DNA of 64,000 nucleotides from Paraburkholderia sediminicola. Lineage in GTDB: Bacteria > Pseudomonadota > Gammaproteobacteria > Burkholderiales > Burkholderiaceae. Both the position numbers and the translations under genes were made by a program. Numbering within the stretch: the stretch's first letter is position 1; every line of letters starts with the position of its first letter. The DNA lies in assembly GCF_902859805.1 (NCBI RefSeq), contig NZ_CADIKC010000005.1, forward strand, positions 434,001-498,000. Reading direction: 5' to 3'. Shown here in pieces: positions 1 through 7,519 of the stretch. Under the pieces are notes generated by a model that was not told where the DNA came from, searched no databases, and saw only the letters and a list, made by a program, of their open reading frames with translations.

Positions 1-10
1 GCAGCGTCAT
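1..10 (-). CDS. possible 5' end of the next glc gene (glcE?), cut by window edge
   Basis: An ATG lies 8 nt after the glcD stop on the minus strand and its frame runs off the window. In related genomes glcD is usually followed by glcE and glcF, the other glycolate oxidase subunits, so this could be the glcE start. Only three codons are visible; the call rests on gene order alone. Confidence 0.25.
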
Positions 11-18
11 CAGCCGTC

Positions 19-1512
19 TTAAAACCGCGGCAGGTCCGGGTGCGGCAGCAAGCCGCCGCGCACGTGCATCTTGCCGTACTCGGCGCAACGCGCGCGGGTG
101 GGAATGCCCTTGTCGGGATTGAGCAGGCCCGGCGCGTCGAAGGCGCGTTTGACCGCGTGGAATGCGTCGCGCTCCTCAGGCGAAAACTGCACGCACATCG
201 AATTGATTTTCTCGATGCCCACGCCGTGCTCGCCCGTCACCGTGCCACCTAGCTCCACGCAGGTTTCGAGAATGTCGCAACCGAAGGCTTCGGCCCGGTG
301 CCACTCGTCCATATCGTTGCCGTTGAACAGGATCAGCGGGTGCATATTGCCGTCGCCGGCATGGAACACGTTGATGCAGCGCAGGCCGTACTTCTTCTCC
401 ATGACTTCGATGCGCGCCAGCAGCGGCCCGATACTGCGGCGCGGCACGGTGCCGTCCATGCAGTAGTAATCGGGTGAAATGCGGCCTGCCGCCGGAAACG
501 CGTTTTTGCGTCCGGACCAGAAGCGCAGCCGTTCATTTTCCGAGCGCGAAATCTGGATGCGGGTTGCGCCCTGTTCGCGCAGCACCGCGGTCATGCGCAC
601 GATTTCGTCGGCGACCTCTTCAGCTGTGCCGTCCGATTCGCACAGCAGGATCGCCGCCGCGTCGAGGTCGTAGCCCGCGTTGACGAATTCTTCGACGGCG
701 CGCGTAGCCGGTTTGTCCATCATCTCCAAGCCAGCCGGGATGATGCCCGCCGCAATGATGCCGGCGACCGCGTTGCCGCCTTTCACGACGTCGTCGAAAC
801 TGGCCATGATGACCTGCGCCGTTTGCGGCTTCGGGATCAGTTTGACGGTGACTTCGGTGACGATTGCGAACATGCCTTCGCTGCCGATCAGCACCGCGAG
901 CAGATCGAGCCCCGGCGCGTCAGGACCGAGCGAACCGAATTCGACGATGTCACCTTCCATTGTCACGGCGCGAACACGCAGCACGTTGTGCACGGTCAGG
1001 CCGTACTTGAGGCAGTGCACGCCGCCCGAATTCTCGGAGACGTTGCCGCCGATCGTGCAGGCAATCTGCGACGACGGATCGGGCGCGTAGTAAAGCCCGT
1101 AGGGCGCGGCCGCTTCGGAGATCGACAGATTTCGCACCCCCGGTTGCACGGTCGCGGTCCTGGCATACGAGTCGACTTCGACGATCTTGCGGAAGCGCGC
1201 GAGCGATACCACCACGCCGTGGCGAATCGGCATCGCCCCGCCGGACAAACCGGTGCCCGCACCGCGCGGCACGATCGGCACGTCGAGCCGGTGACAGATC
1301 TGCACGATGCGCTGGACCTGCGATTCCGTCTCGGGCAATGCGACCGCGAGCGGCAGACGCCTGTAAGCGGCGAGGCCGTCGCACTCGTAGGCAACGGTGT
1401 CTTCTTCGCGATACAGCAGACAGTGGTTCGGCAGCACGGCCATCAGCGCCTGCACAACTTCGCGCTGGCGCTGGGCGAGAACTTCGGCCGTCAGTTCGAC
1501 GGGTGCGTTCAT
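19..1512 (-). CDS. glcD: glycolate oxidase FAD-linked subunit GlcD
   Basis: 497-aa member of the FAD-linked oxidase (VAO/PCMH) family. GlcD is the flavin subunit of glycolate oxidase, which oxidises glycolate to glyoxylate at the membrane together with GlcE and the iron-sulfur subunit GlcF. The FAD-binding loop PRGAGTGLSGG is at about residues 82-92, and the C-terminal oxidase motifs HAGDGNMHP and TGEHGVGIEK are intact. Length and N-terminus fit the family; the ATG is preceded by CAGGAGACAAGTCAT with GGAG well placed. A related oxidase gene lies 101 nt upstream in the same direction, so the two may be co-transcribed. A D-lactate role cannot be excluded from sequence alone, but GlcD is the better match. 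Confidence 0.88.
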   Translation of the reverse strand: MNAPVELTAEVLAQRQREVVQALMAVLPNHCLLYREEDTVAYECDGLAAYRRLPLAVALPETESQVQRIVQICHRLDVPIVPRGAGTGLSGGAMPIRHGVVVSLARFRKIVEVDSYARTATVQPGVRNLSISEAAAPYGLYYAPDPSSQIACTIGGNVSENSGGVHCLKYGLTVHNVLRVRAVTMEGDIVEFGSLGPDAPGLDLLAVLIGSEGMFAIVTEVTVKLIPKPQTAQVIMASFDDVVKGGNAVAGIIAAGIIPAGLEMMDKPATRAVEEFVNAGYDLDAAAILLCESDGTAEEVADEIVRMTAVLREQGATRIQISRSENERLRFWSGRKNAFPAAGRISPDYYCMDGTVPRRSIGPLLARIEVMEKKYGLRCINVFHAGDGNMHPLILFNGNDMDEWHRAEAFGCDILETCVELGGTVTGEHGVGIEKINSMCVQFSPEERDAFHAVKRAFDAPGLLNPDKGIPTRARCAEYGKMHVRGGLLPHPDLPRF

Positions 1513-1613
1513 ATGACTTGTCTCCTGAGGTCTTTCATGCTGCGTGCCCGGTCAAGCCTGGTTGTGTGGCGGCAGGCGTTGCCGCTGCCGCACTTTTGAG
1601 CGTCGACGATCTT

Positions 1614-3029
1614 TCAAGCCGCCCAGGAAAAGATCTTGCCCGGGTTCATCAGATTGCGCGGATCGAGCGCATGTTTGATGGAGCGCATCGTGTCGACGGC
1701 GACTTCGCCGTGTTCTTCGAGCAGGAAGTTCATCTTGTGAAGACCGACACCGTGCTCGCCCGTGCAGGTGCCGTCCATGCGAAGCGCGCGTTGCACGATG
1801 AGATGGTTCAGGCGCTCGGCCTCGACGAGCTCTTCGGGCTTGTTCGGATCGATCAGGATCGCGACGTGGAAGTTGCCGTCGCCGACATGGCCGACGATCG
1901 GGCAGGGCAGCGGCGACGCCTTCAGATCCTGCTCGGTTTCCATCACGCATTCCGCGAGACGGGAGATCGGCACGCAGACATCCGTCGTGACGGCGCGGCA
2001 GCCGGGCTTGAGTTGCAGCATCGCGAAATAGGCGTTGTGGCGCGCGTTCCACAAGCGGCTGCGGTCTTCCGGCCGGGTTGCCCATTCGAAGCCTTCGCCG
2101 GCATTCTGCGCGGCGAGTTCCTGCACCAGTTCGGCTTGCTCTTTTACACTGGCTTCGGTGCCGTGGAATTCGAAGAAGAGCGTAGGCGCCTCACGCAACG
2201 TCAGATTCGAATGGCGATTGATCGAGCGGATCGCGAGCGAGTCGACGAACTCGACGCGTGCAATCGGCACGCCCATCTGAATCGTTTCGATGACCGCGCG
2301 CACTGCATCACCCATCGACGGGAACGTGCAGACCGCGGCCGAGACCGCTTCAGGTTGCGGATACAGCCGAACGGTGATCTCCGTAATCACGCCAAGCGTG
2401 CCTTCCGAGCCGACGAACAGACGCGTGAGGTCGTAACCCGCCGACGACTTGCGCGCGCGCGTGCCGGTCTTGATCACGCGGCCGTCAGCGAGAACCACCG
2501 TCAGCCCGAGTACGTTTTCACGCATCGTGCCGTAGCGCACGGCGTTGGTGCCCGAGGCGCGCGTAGCCGACATGCCGCCGATGCTCGCGTCAGCACCCGG
2601 GTCGATCGGGAAGAACAGGCCGGTGTCGCGCAGTGCTTCGTTCAACTGCTTGCGCGAAATACCGGGTTCGACGGTGACGGTCAGGTCTTCAGCGTTGATC
2701 GACAATACCTGGTTCATTTCCGACAGGTCGATCGATACGCCGCCTTGCACTGCCAGCAGATGCCCTTCGAGCGACGAACCGTTGCCGTAGGGGATGATCG
2801 GGACGTTGTACTGGCCGCACAGCTTGACGATGGTTTGCACGTCTTCCGTATTGCGCGCGAATACGACGGCGTCGGGCAGTTGGGGATCGAACGGCGATTC
2901 GTCGCGGCCATGATGGGTTCGCACGGCTTCGGCGGTGGACACGCGTTCGCCGAAAGCGGCTTTGAGGGCAGTCAGCAACTCGGCGGGAAACGGCCGGCGT
3001 AGCGGGGCCGGCGGCACGGGATGATTCAC
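1614..3029 (-). CDS. FAD-binding oxidase, D-lactate dehydrogenase (cytochrome)-like
   Basis: 471-aa FAD-linked oxidase, paralogous to the downstream glcD product. The N-terminal FAD-binding segment contains PYGNGSSLEGH (about residues 80-90), the mid-section has FVGSEGTLGVITE, and the C-terminal substrate domain has GHVGDGNFH and TGEHGVGLHKMNF. The pattern matches the LDHD/Dld2 group that oxidises D-lactate or other D-2-hydroxyacids and passes electrons to a cytochrome or quinone. An ATG with AGGAGACATGCGTG context opens the gene. It is transcribed toward glcD. The exact substrate cannot be told from sequence; 2-hydroxyglutarate-type activity is an alternative. Confidence 0.85.
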   Translation of the reverse strand: MNHPVPPAPLRRPFPAELLTALKAAFGERVSTAEAVRTHHGRDESPFDPQLPDAVVFARNTEDVQTIVKLCGQYNVPIIPYGNGSSLEGHLLAVQGGVSIDLSEMNQVLSINAEDLTVTVEPGISRKQLNEALRDTGLFFPIDPGADASIGGMSATRASGTNAVRYGTMRENVLGLTVVLADGRVIKTGTRARKSSAGYDLTRLFVGSEGTLGVITEITVRLYPQPEAVSAAVCTFPSMGDAVRAVIETIQMGVPIARVEFVDSLAIRSINRHSNLTLREAPTLFFEFHGTEASVKEQAELVQELAAQNAGEGFEWATRPEDRSRLWNARHNAYFAMLQLKPGCRAVTTDVCVPISRLAECVMETEQDLKASPLPCPIVGHVGDGNFHVAILIDPNKPEELVEAERLNHLIVQRALRMDGTCTGEHGVGLHKMNFLLEEHGEVAVDTMRSIKHALDPRNLMNPGKIFSWAA

Positions 3030-3256
3030 GCATGTCTCCTGATATTGGGGCGGAGCTGTTCTACAGCTTGTGCTTCATTTTACGCCGATCACCCGCGGGT
3101 CGGCGTTGGGGACGGCTACCGCTCCTATAATGGCGGCGACCTCACGATGCGCGCAATATGGATAACCCGGTGGCTTGCTTACCGGATTCACCGGATGGAC
3201 TCACCGGTGCCGCGCAGACGCATCGTTACTGAATGAACGGATGGATCGGAGACATC

Positions 3257-3811
3257 ATGGGCAACCGCTTGAGCAAGATCGCCACCCGTACGGGCGACGA
3301 CGGCAGCACCGGTCTCGGCGACGGCCGGCGCGTGCGCAAAGACAGCGCGCGCATTGCCGCAATCGGCGACGTCGATGAACTCAATTCGAATCTCGGTGTG
3401 TTGCTGTGCGAAACGCTGCCCGACAAGGTGCGGGCGGCGCTGGTTGCGATTCAGCACGACCTGTTCGATCTTGGCGGCGAGCTCTGCATTCCCGGCCACA
3501 CGATGATTACCGACAAGCATCTCGGCCAACTCGACGACTGGCTGGCCGACTACAACGCCACCCTGCCGCCATTGAAGGAATTCATTCTGCCCGGCGGCTC
3601 GCGCGCAGCCGCACTTTCGCACGTCTGCCGTACGGTGTGCCGGCGCGCCGAACGGTCGATCGTCGCGCTTGGTGAAAGCGAGGCGGTCAATGAGGCGCCT
3701 CGCCAGTATGTGAACCGGCTGTCCGACCTGCTGTTCGTGCTGGCGCGAGTGCTCAATCGCGCGGACGGCGGCAGCGACGTGCTGTGGCAGCACGATCGTA
3801 GCGCCGGCTAG
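3257..3811 (+). CDS. ATP:cob(I)alamin adenosyltransferase, PduO type
   Basis: 184-aa protein of the PduO/MMAB corrinoid adenosyltransferase family, which transfers the 5'-deoxyadenosyl group of ATP to cob(I)alamin to make coenzyme B12. The N-terminal ATP-binding signature TRTGDDGSTGL is at residues 10-20 and the helix-bundle motif RRAERSIVAL is in the C-terminal third. I chose the ATG at 3257 because GGAG sits at 3248-3251, five bases upstream; an in-frame ATG at 3233 lacks a ribosome site and adds eight non-conserved residues. It diverges from the oxidase gene. No other cobalamin gene is nearby, which is common for this enzyme. Confidence 0.93.
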   Translation: MGNRLSKIATRTGDDGSTGLGDGRRVRKDSARIAAIGDVDELNSNLGVLLCETLPDKVRAALVAIQHDLFDLGGELCIPGHTMITDKHLGQLDDWLADYNATLPPLKEFILPGGSRAAALSHVCRTVCRRAERSIVALGESEAVNEAPRQYVNRLSDLLFVLARVLNRADGGSDVLWQHDRSAG

Positions 3812-3864
3812 GACGGCGCTTCCGTCCCTTTAAGACCTGTGACAATCTGTCCGGGGCAAAACTT

Positions 3865-3901
3865 CTCCTTAAAGATGTATCGTAAATACATCTTTAAGGA
3901 G
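3865..3901. promoter_or_regulatory. NsrR-type nitric-oxide operator upstream of hmp
   Basis: Perfect inverted repeat with 16-bp arms (3865-3880 and 3886-3901) and a 5-nt centre. The inner part, AAGATGTAT-N3-AAATACATCTT, matches the published NsrR consensus (AAGATGYATTTNAAATRCATCTT) at all but two central positions. NsrR is the Fe-S repressor that releases hmp when it senses NO. The outer arm is CTCCTT/AAGGAG, so the right arm also holds most of the Shine-Dalgarno sequence (3896-3904). No nsrR gene is in the window. Confidence 0.88.
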
Positions 3902-3909
3902 GAGTCGTT

Positions 3910-5115
3910 ATGACCGCACTCACCGCCGACCAGATCGCCCGCGTCAAAGCCACCGTTCCCGTGCTTGCCGTACACGGCACGACCATCACCAAACGCTTCT
4001 ACAAGCGCATGTTCGCGCACCATCCTGAGTTGAAGAACGTGTTCAACCAGACTCACCAGAAGAGCGGCAATCAGCCGGAAACGCTGGCGAAGGCGGTATA
4101 TGCATATGCCGCCAATATCGATAACCTCGGCGCGCTCGGTCCCACCGTCTCACGCATCGCGCATAAGCACGTGAGTCTGAATATCCGGCCTGAACAGTAT
4201 CCGATCGTGGGACGCCATCTGTTAGGCGCAATCGTTGATGTACTCGGCGACGCAGTCGATCAGGAGACGCTCGGCGCATGGGAAGTCGCTTATGGACAGC
4301 TTGCGGATATTTTTATCGGCACTGAGGCCAAGCTCTACGAAGGTGCAGCGTGGAGCGGCTTCCGGCCGTTCAAGGTTGCACGCAAGGAAGTGGAGAGCGA
4401 TGAAATTATGTCGTTCTATCTGACGCCCGCCGATGGCTCGCCGGCCTGCGGCTTTGAGCCTGGCCAATATCTGAGCGTGCAGCGTTTTGTGGATGAACTC
4501 GGCGTCGATCAGCCGCGACAGTACAGCTTATCGGACGCGCCGAACGGCAACTGGTTGCGTATTTCGGTGAAGCGCGAAGCCGGCCGCGAAGATACGGCGC
4601 CCGGCCATGTTTCAAACCTCCTGCACGACGGTGTGGAAGTGGGAGCGGTGGTGCATGTCAGCGCGCCAGCGGGCGACTTCACACTGGACCGCAAGAAGAC
4701 GACGCCCGTGGTGCTGTTGAGCGGCGGCGTAGGCGTGACCCCGATGATCTCGATGCTGTCTACGTTACTCGCCGACCAGAGTGAGCGCGGCGTGACCTTC
4801 GTACATGCCTGCCGCAATGGCCGTGTGCATGCATTCCGGCAGTGGCTGAACGATACGGTCGCAGCGCATCCCAACGTCACGCGTGCGGTGTTCTACGAAG
4901 CCATTGAGGCGTGCGATCGCGCTGGTATCGACTACGACTTCGAGGGTCGCCTCGACCTCACGAACATCGCCGACAAGGTGATCGTTCCCGATGCGGACTA
5001 CTACATCTGCGGGCCGGTGCCGTTCATGCGCGCGCAATGTAAGGCGTTGGCCTCGCTGGGTGTGGATGAGGCACGGATCCACACCGAAGTGTTCGGTTCA
5101 GGCGTGGTGCAGTGA
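3910..5115 (+). CDS. hmp: flavohaemoglobin, nitric oxide dioxygenase
   Basis: 401-aa flavohaemoprotein that converts NO plus O2 and NAD(P)H to nitrate. Residues 1-140 form the globin domain, with B10 Tyr31, the probable proximal haem ligand His87 in AHKH and Tyr97. The FAD domain carries RQYSLSD near residue 203, the NAD domain has GGVGVTPM, and the C-terminus has YICGPVPFM. The length equals typical bacterial Hmp. The start ATG is 5 nt after a very strong AAGGAGGAG. The NsrR-like palindrome directly upstream indicates NO-dependent derepression. It is monocistronic, since the next genes are on the other strand. Confidence 0.96.
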   Translation: MTALTADQIARVKATVPVLAVHGTTITKRFYKRMFAHHPELKNVFNQTHQKSGNQPETLAKAVYAYAANIDNLGALGPTVSRIAHKHVSLNIRPEQYPIVGRHLLGAIVDVLGDAVDQETLGAWEVAYGQLADIFIGTEAKLYEGAAWSGFRPFKVARKEVESDEIMSFYLTPADGSPACGFEPGQYLSVQRFVDELGVDQPRQYSLSDAPNGNWLRISVKREAGREDTAPGHVSNLLHDGVEVGAVVHVSAPAGDFTLDRKKTTPVVLLSGGVGVTPMISMLSTLLADQSERGVTFVHACRNGRVHAFRQWLNDTVAAHPNVTRAVFYEAIEACDRAGIDYDFEGRLDLTNIADKVIVPDADYYICGPVPFMRAQCKALASLGVDEARIHTEVFGSGVVQ

Positions 5116-5170
5116 AACAAAGGCGCACGGCTAGCCGCATGTGAAAGACCGTGAGGGCGTGCCGTGCACC

Positions 5171-5503
5171 TTACCCAACCGCGAGTGTGACTGGCTTGCC
5201 GATCCGGCTCATCATTTCGACCAGGGTATCGATTGTGAACTTGGTGGTTTTCTTGTTGACCACGTCTGACACGCGCGGACGCGACACCATCAGAATCTCG
5301 GCCGCCTCGGCCTGCTTCAGATGATGCTGCTCGATCCAGCTGGACAGCTCGGTCATCAACTGTTCCTTGAGTAGCCGCGTGTCGTTGATCTGCTTTTGCG
5401 AAGCGGCGTGCAAACGCTTCGCTTCTTCGGCGGAGAAGCCGAGTTCGAGAAACAGATTCGCGCCGGGTTTTGTTACGTGACGGATTTTCGTATCGATCGT
5501 CAT
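5171..5503 (-). CDS. XRE-family antitoxin (HigA-like)
   Basis: 110-aa DNA-binding protein. The C-terminal two-thirds is a helix-turn-helix of the XRE/HTH_37 type (LKQAEAAEILMVSRPRVSDVV), typical of antitoxins that pair with Gp49/RelE-like toxins. The N-terminal region (residues 1-45) would contact the toxin. It starts 3 nt after the toxin stop and is read in the same direction, giving the toxin-first order usual for higBA. It probably neutralises the toxin and represses the shared promoter. The family call is firm; pairing with this particular toxin is inferred from position. Confidence 0.85.
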   Translation of the reverse strand: MTIDTKIRHVTKPGANLFLELGFSAEEAKRLHAASQKQINDTRLLKEQLMTELSSWIEQHHLKQAEAAEILMVSRPRVSDVVNKKTTKFTIDTLVEMMSRIGKPVTLAVG

Positions 5504-5506
5504 TTG

Positions 5507-5845
5507 TTAAGTTTTCCTATCATTGATGATGGCGCGGTACCGCATCTCGGCAATCTTTCTATCCTGCGGCCCCAGCTTCTGGGTTTTCTTCTGGAAGCAA
5601 TGCAGCACGTACAGTGCTTCCACAAACTTGGTGACATACATCACGCGATAAATGCCGTCAGCTTCCTTGATGCGGATCTCGCGTGTTCCAGCGCCGATCG
5701 AATCAAACGGCTTCCAGTCGTCTGGATCGAGACCCGCCTGAATCTTGCCAAGCTGAAATCCGGCCCGGCGACGTGGCTCTTCGGGAAAGGCGAGTAAATC
5801 GTGATAACTGGAACCCATCCAGCGAATTTCTTTTTCCTGCTCCAT
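5507..5845 (-). CDS. type II toxin, Gp49/HigB-RelE superfamily
   Basis: 112-aa protein of the phage-derived Gp49-like (PF05973) group, whose members are RelE/HigB-fold mRNA interferases. Typical features are the compact basic fold, the AGTREIRIKEADGIYRVMYV core strands and the FQKKTQK segment near the C-terminus. I start at the ATG at 5845, preceded by GAAAGG with 5-nt spacing; a GTG at 5851 would add two residues but lies inside the ribosome site. The antitoxin gene follows after 3 nt. The target (ribosome-dependent mRNA cleavage) is inferred from the family. Confidence 0.83.
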   Translation of the reverse strand: MEQEKEIRWMGSSYHDLLAFPEEPRRRAGFQLGKIQAGLDPDDWKPFDSIGAGTREIRIKEADGIYRVMYVTKFVEALYVLHCFQKKTQKLGPQDRKIAEMRYRAIINDRKT

Positions 5846-5857
5846 ACCCACCTTTCA

Positions 5858-5894
5858 TGTACAAAATCTTATACGCAACACTCAACCTGGTCAA
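5858..5894 (-). promoter_or_regulatory. putative promoter and operator of the toxin-antitoxin operon
   Basis: On the minus strand TTGACC (5894-5889), a 17-nt spacer and TAAGAT (5871-5866) form a plausible sigma-70 promoter upstream of the toxin gene. An imperfect 16-bp palindrome, GTACAAAATCTTATAC (6 of 8 pairs), at about 5859-5874 overlaps the -10, where an autorepressing antitoxin would be expected to bind. Confidence 0.45.
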
Positions 5895-5966
5895 GTCGTA
5901 TCCGACCCGGCAACGAGTTGTTACGGTACAGAGGTGGTCTGTGGCGCACCATTCGTCCGTTCGGCT

Positions 5967-6003
5967 AACAAAAAACCCGGCTGCATGAGCCGGGTTTTTT
6001 GTT
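5967..6003. terminator. intrinsic terminator after aroG
   Basis: A 16-bp stem (5967-5982 / 5988-6003) has a 5-nt loop; its GC core CCCGGCT/AGCCGGG is flanked by A6 and T6 runs. It lies 41 nt beyond the aroG stop on the minus strand and would work in both directions, insulating aroG from the toxin-antitoxin promoter. Confidence 0.9.
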
Positions 6004-6043
6004 GAGCTAACTACAGCGATCGCGCAGAGGCGCGTGGGGATTT

Positions 6044-7117
6044 TTAGTTGCCGCTGCCGCGCGCTACACGTCGTTGCTTGACCGCTTCGGCGAGGCCTTC
6101 CAGCACGGCGACGCTTTCGTCCCAGCCGATGCAGGCATCGGTGATGCTCTGGCCGTACGTCAGCGCGCAACCTTCCTGCAGATCCTGACGGCCCGCGATC
6201 AGATGCGACTCCACCATCACACCGACAATCCGTTCGTCGCCCGAAGCAATCTGACGGCCGATGTCCGCGCACACCGGAATCTGGTTCTCGTGCTTCTTCG
6301 AGCTGTTCGCGTGGCTCGCGTCGATCATCAGACGCGCCGCGAGACCGGCCTTGCCGATGTCGGCGCATGCCGCATTGACGCTGTCCGCGTCGTAGTTCGG
6401 CGTCTTGCCGCCGCGCAGGATGATGTGGCAGTCCTCGTTACCGGCGGTCGAGACGATCGCCGAGTGGCCGCCCTTGGTGACCGACAGGAAATGGTGCGGC
6501 TGCGACGCCGCCTTGATCGCGTCCACCGCGATCTTGACGTTGCCGTCCGTGCCGTTCTTGAAACCGACCGGGCACGATAATCCCGAAGCCAGCTCACGGT
6601 GCACCTGCGATTCAGTCGTGCGTGCGCCGATAGCACCCCACGAGATCAGATCGGCGATGTACTGCGGGCTGATCATGTCGAGGTATTCGGTGCCGGCCGG
6701 CAGGCCGAGTTCGTTGATACGCAGCAGCAACTCGCGCGCGGTGCGCAGGCCGTCGTTGATCTTGAAGCTGTTGTCCATGTGCGGGTCGTTGATGAGACCC
6801 TTCCAGCCCACTGTCGTACGCGGCTTTTCGAAGTACACCCGCATCACGATTTCGAGTTCGCCGGCGAAGCGCTTGCGCTGTTCGACGAGACGCCCGGCGT
6901 ATTCCATCGCCGCCTTCGTATCGTGAATCGAGCACGGTCCGATGATGACGATCAGACGGTCTTCCATGCCGTGCAGGATGCGATGCATCGCGTTGCGCGA
7001 GTTGTAGATCACGTCGGACACCGTTTCGTCGCAAGCGAATTCGCGGATCAGGTGAGCAGGCGGCGTGAGTTCTTTCAATTCGCGGATGCGGACATCGTCG
7101 GTGTTGTGCGGGGGCAT
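6044..7117 (-). CDS. aroG: 3-deoxy-7-phosphoheptulonate (DAHP) synthase, class I
   Basis: 357-aa type I DAHP synthase catalysing PEP + erythrose-4-phosphate to DAHP, the first step of the shikimate pathway to Phe, Tyr and Trp. Diagnostic segments include IGPCSIHD, the PRTTVGWKGLINDPHMD active-site stretch, LSWGAIGARTTESQ-type residues and GIMVESHL-like GVMVESHL near the C-terminus. The ATG at 7117 is preceded by CAGGAGAATAAAC; the longer frame to 7159 has no ribosome site. The 300-nt leader holds an apparent attenuator (separate entries). Which amino acid feedback-inhibits this isozyme cannot be read with confidence. Confidence 0.95.
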   Translation of the reverse strand: MPPHNTDDVRIRELKELTPPAHLIREFACDETVSDVIYNSRNAMHRILHGMEDRLIVIIGPCSIHDTKAAMEYAGRLVEQRKRFAGELEIVMRVYFEKPRTTVGWKGLINDPHMDNSFKINDGLRTARELLLRINELGLPAGTEYLDMISPQYIADLISWGAIGARTTESQVHRELASGLSCPVGFKNGTDGNVKIAVDAIKAASQPHHFLSVTKGGHSAIVSTAGNEDCHIILRGGKTPNYDADSVNAACADIGKAGLAARLMIDASHANSSKKHENQIPVCADIGRQIASGDERIVGVMVESHLIAGRQDLQEGCALTYGQSITDACIGWDESVAVLEGLAEAVKQRRVARGSGN

Positions 7118-7253
7118 GTTTATTCTCCTGAATCGGTCGTAGCGTGTTCGCGCGGGCAATGAAGGCTGCGATCAGACGGCAATCAGGCAGCGATGCCACG
7201 GCGAACAACAATCAAAAAGATTTCAACGGCAAAAGTTTCAAAGGCGTGGGGCG

Positions 7254-7284
7254 AAAAAAAACCGCCAGGCTAGCTGGCGGTTTT
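7254..7284 (-). terminator. attenuator terminator in the aroG leader (segments 3:4)
   Basis: On the minus strand an 11-bp perfect stem (AAAACCGCCAG, 7284-7274; CTGGCGGTTTT, 7268-7258) with a 5-nt loop is followed by an uninterrupted T8 run (7261-7254, overlapping the stem). It ends about 135 nt before the aroG ATG, inside the leader and downstream of the leader peptide, the position expected for an attenuator rather than a gene-end terminator. Confidence 0.85.
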
Positions 7285-7310
7285 CGTGAATTCTGGGTGT
7301 CTTGCGTGCA

Positions 7311-7379
7311 CTAACACCCCTCTCGATCCGCCAGCGGTCTGAGATGCCAAAAAAAGTAAAAGTAAAACTTGGCGGACAT
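7311..7379 (-). CDS. aroG leader peptide, aromatic-codon rich
   Basis: A 22-codon ORF (ATG at 7379, TAG at 7313-7311) begins Met-Ser-Ala-Lys and then reads FYFYFFW in codons 5-11: TTT TAC TTT TAC TTT TTT TGG. Seven consecutive aromatic codons, covering all three aromatic amino acids, immediately upstream of an attenuator and of DAHP synthase are very unlikely by chance. No strong Shine-Dalgarno is visible (upstream GACCTATTTCGCC), which is the main weakness. A longer overlapping frame in another register (79 codons, 7238-7477) exists but has no family features and reads through the terminator. Confidence 0.72.
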   Translation of the reverse strand: MSAKFYFYFFWHLRPLADREGC

Positions 7380-7415
7380 GGCGAAATAGGTCGCTGGTCA
7401 AAAAGGGTGAGTGAC

Positions 7416-7444
7416 TTTATAACCCGTGCAGGCTTGGCTGACAA
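7416..7444 (-). promoter_or_regulatory. aroG promoter
   Basis: On the minus strand TTGTCA (7444-7439), a 17-nt spacer and TATAAA (7421-7416) form a near-consensus sigma-70 promoter. Transcription would begin near 7409, about 30 nt before the leader-peptide ATG and about 290 nt before aroG. Confidence 0.75.
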
Positions 7445-7461
7445 GCTGCAGGGTGTAAAAA

Positions 7462-7507
7462 TGCGGTAAATCCGCATACTTCGAGCAATCTGTGCACGAA
7501 GTATGCG
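7462..7507 (-). terminator. overlapping hairpins after tldD, probable terminator
   Basis: Just past the tldD stop lies a perfect 11-bp inverted repeat, CGCATACTTCG/CGAAGTATGCG (7473-7483 / 7497-7507). A second hairpin, TGCGG/CCGCA (7462-7466 / 7472-7476), is followed on the minus strand by TTTTTAC. The two share bases 7473-7476 and so exclude each other. Together they probably end tldD transcription ahead of the aroG promoter. Confidence 0.5.
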
Positions 7508-7519
7508 TCTACATCAAAA

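Larger units (their letters stand above)
7254..7379 (-). promoter_or_regulatory. aroG transcription attenuator (leader peptide plus alternative hairpins)
   Basis: Four complementary segments, read on the minus strand: 1 = TCCGCCA (7376-7370, codons 2-4 of the leader peptide), 2 = TGGCGGA (7333-7327), 3 = CCGCCAG (7280-7274), 4 = CTGGCGG (7268-7262). Segments 1:2 and 3:4 pair in one state and 2:3 in the other (CTGGCGG 7334-7328 with segment 3). A ribosome stalled at the Phe/Tyr/Trp codons would cover segment 1 and free 2 to pair with 3 (antiterminator). A ribosome reaching the stop codon (7311) would cover segment 2 and let the U8 terminator form. Sequence complementarity is seen; function is inferred from the classic trp/phe attenuator model. 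Confidence 0.75.

Noticed and set aside
5120..5172. Long-range complementarity AAGG-x-GCACGGC / GCCGTGC-x-CCTT after hmp
   Set aside because: Large loop (about 27 nt), one mismatch and no U-run; too weak to call a terminator.
7238..7477. 79-codon minus-strand frame over the aroG leader
   Set aside because: It reads through the attenuator terminator and has no family match; the 22-codon frame in a different register fits the regulatory structure.
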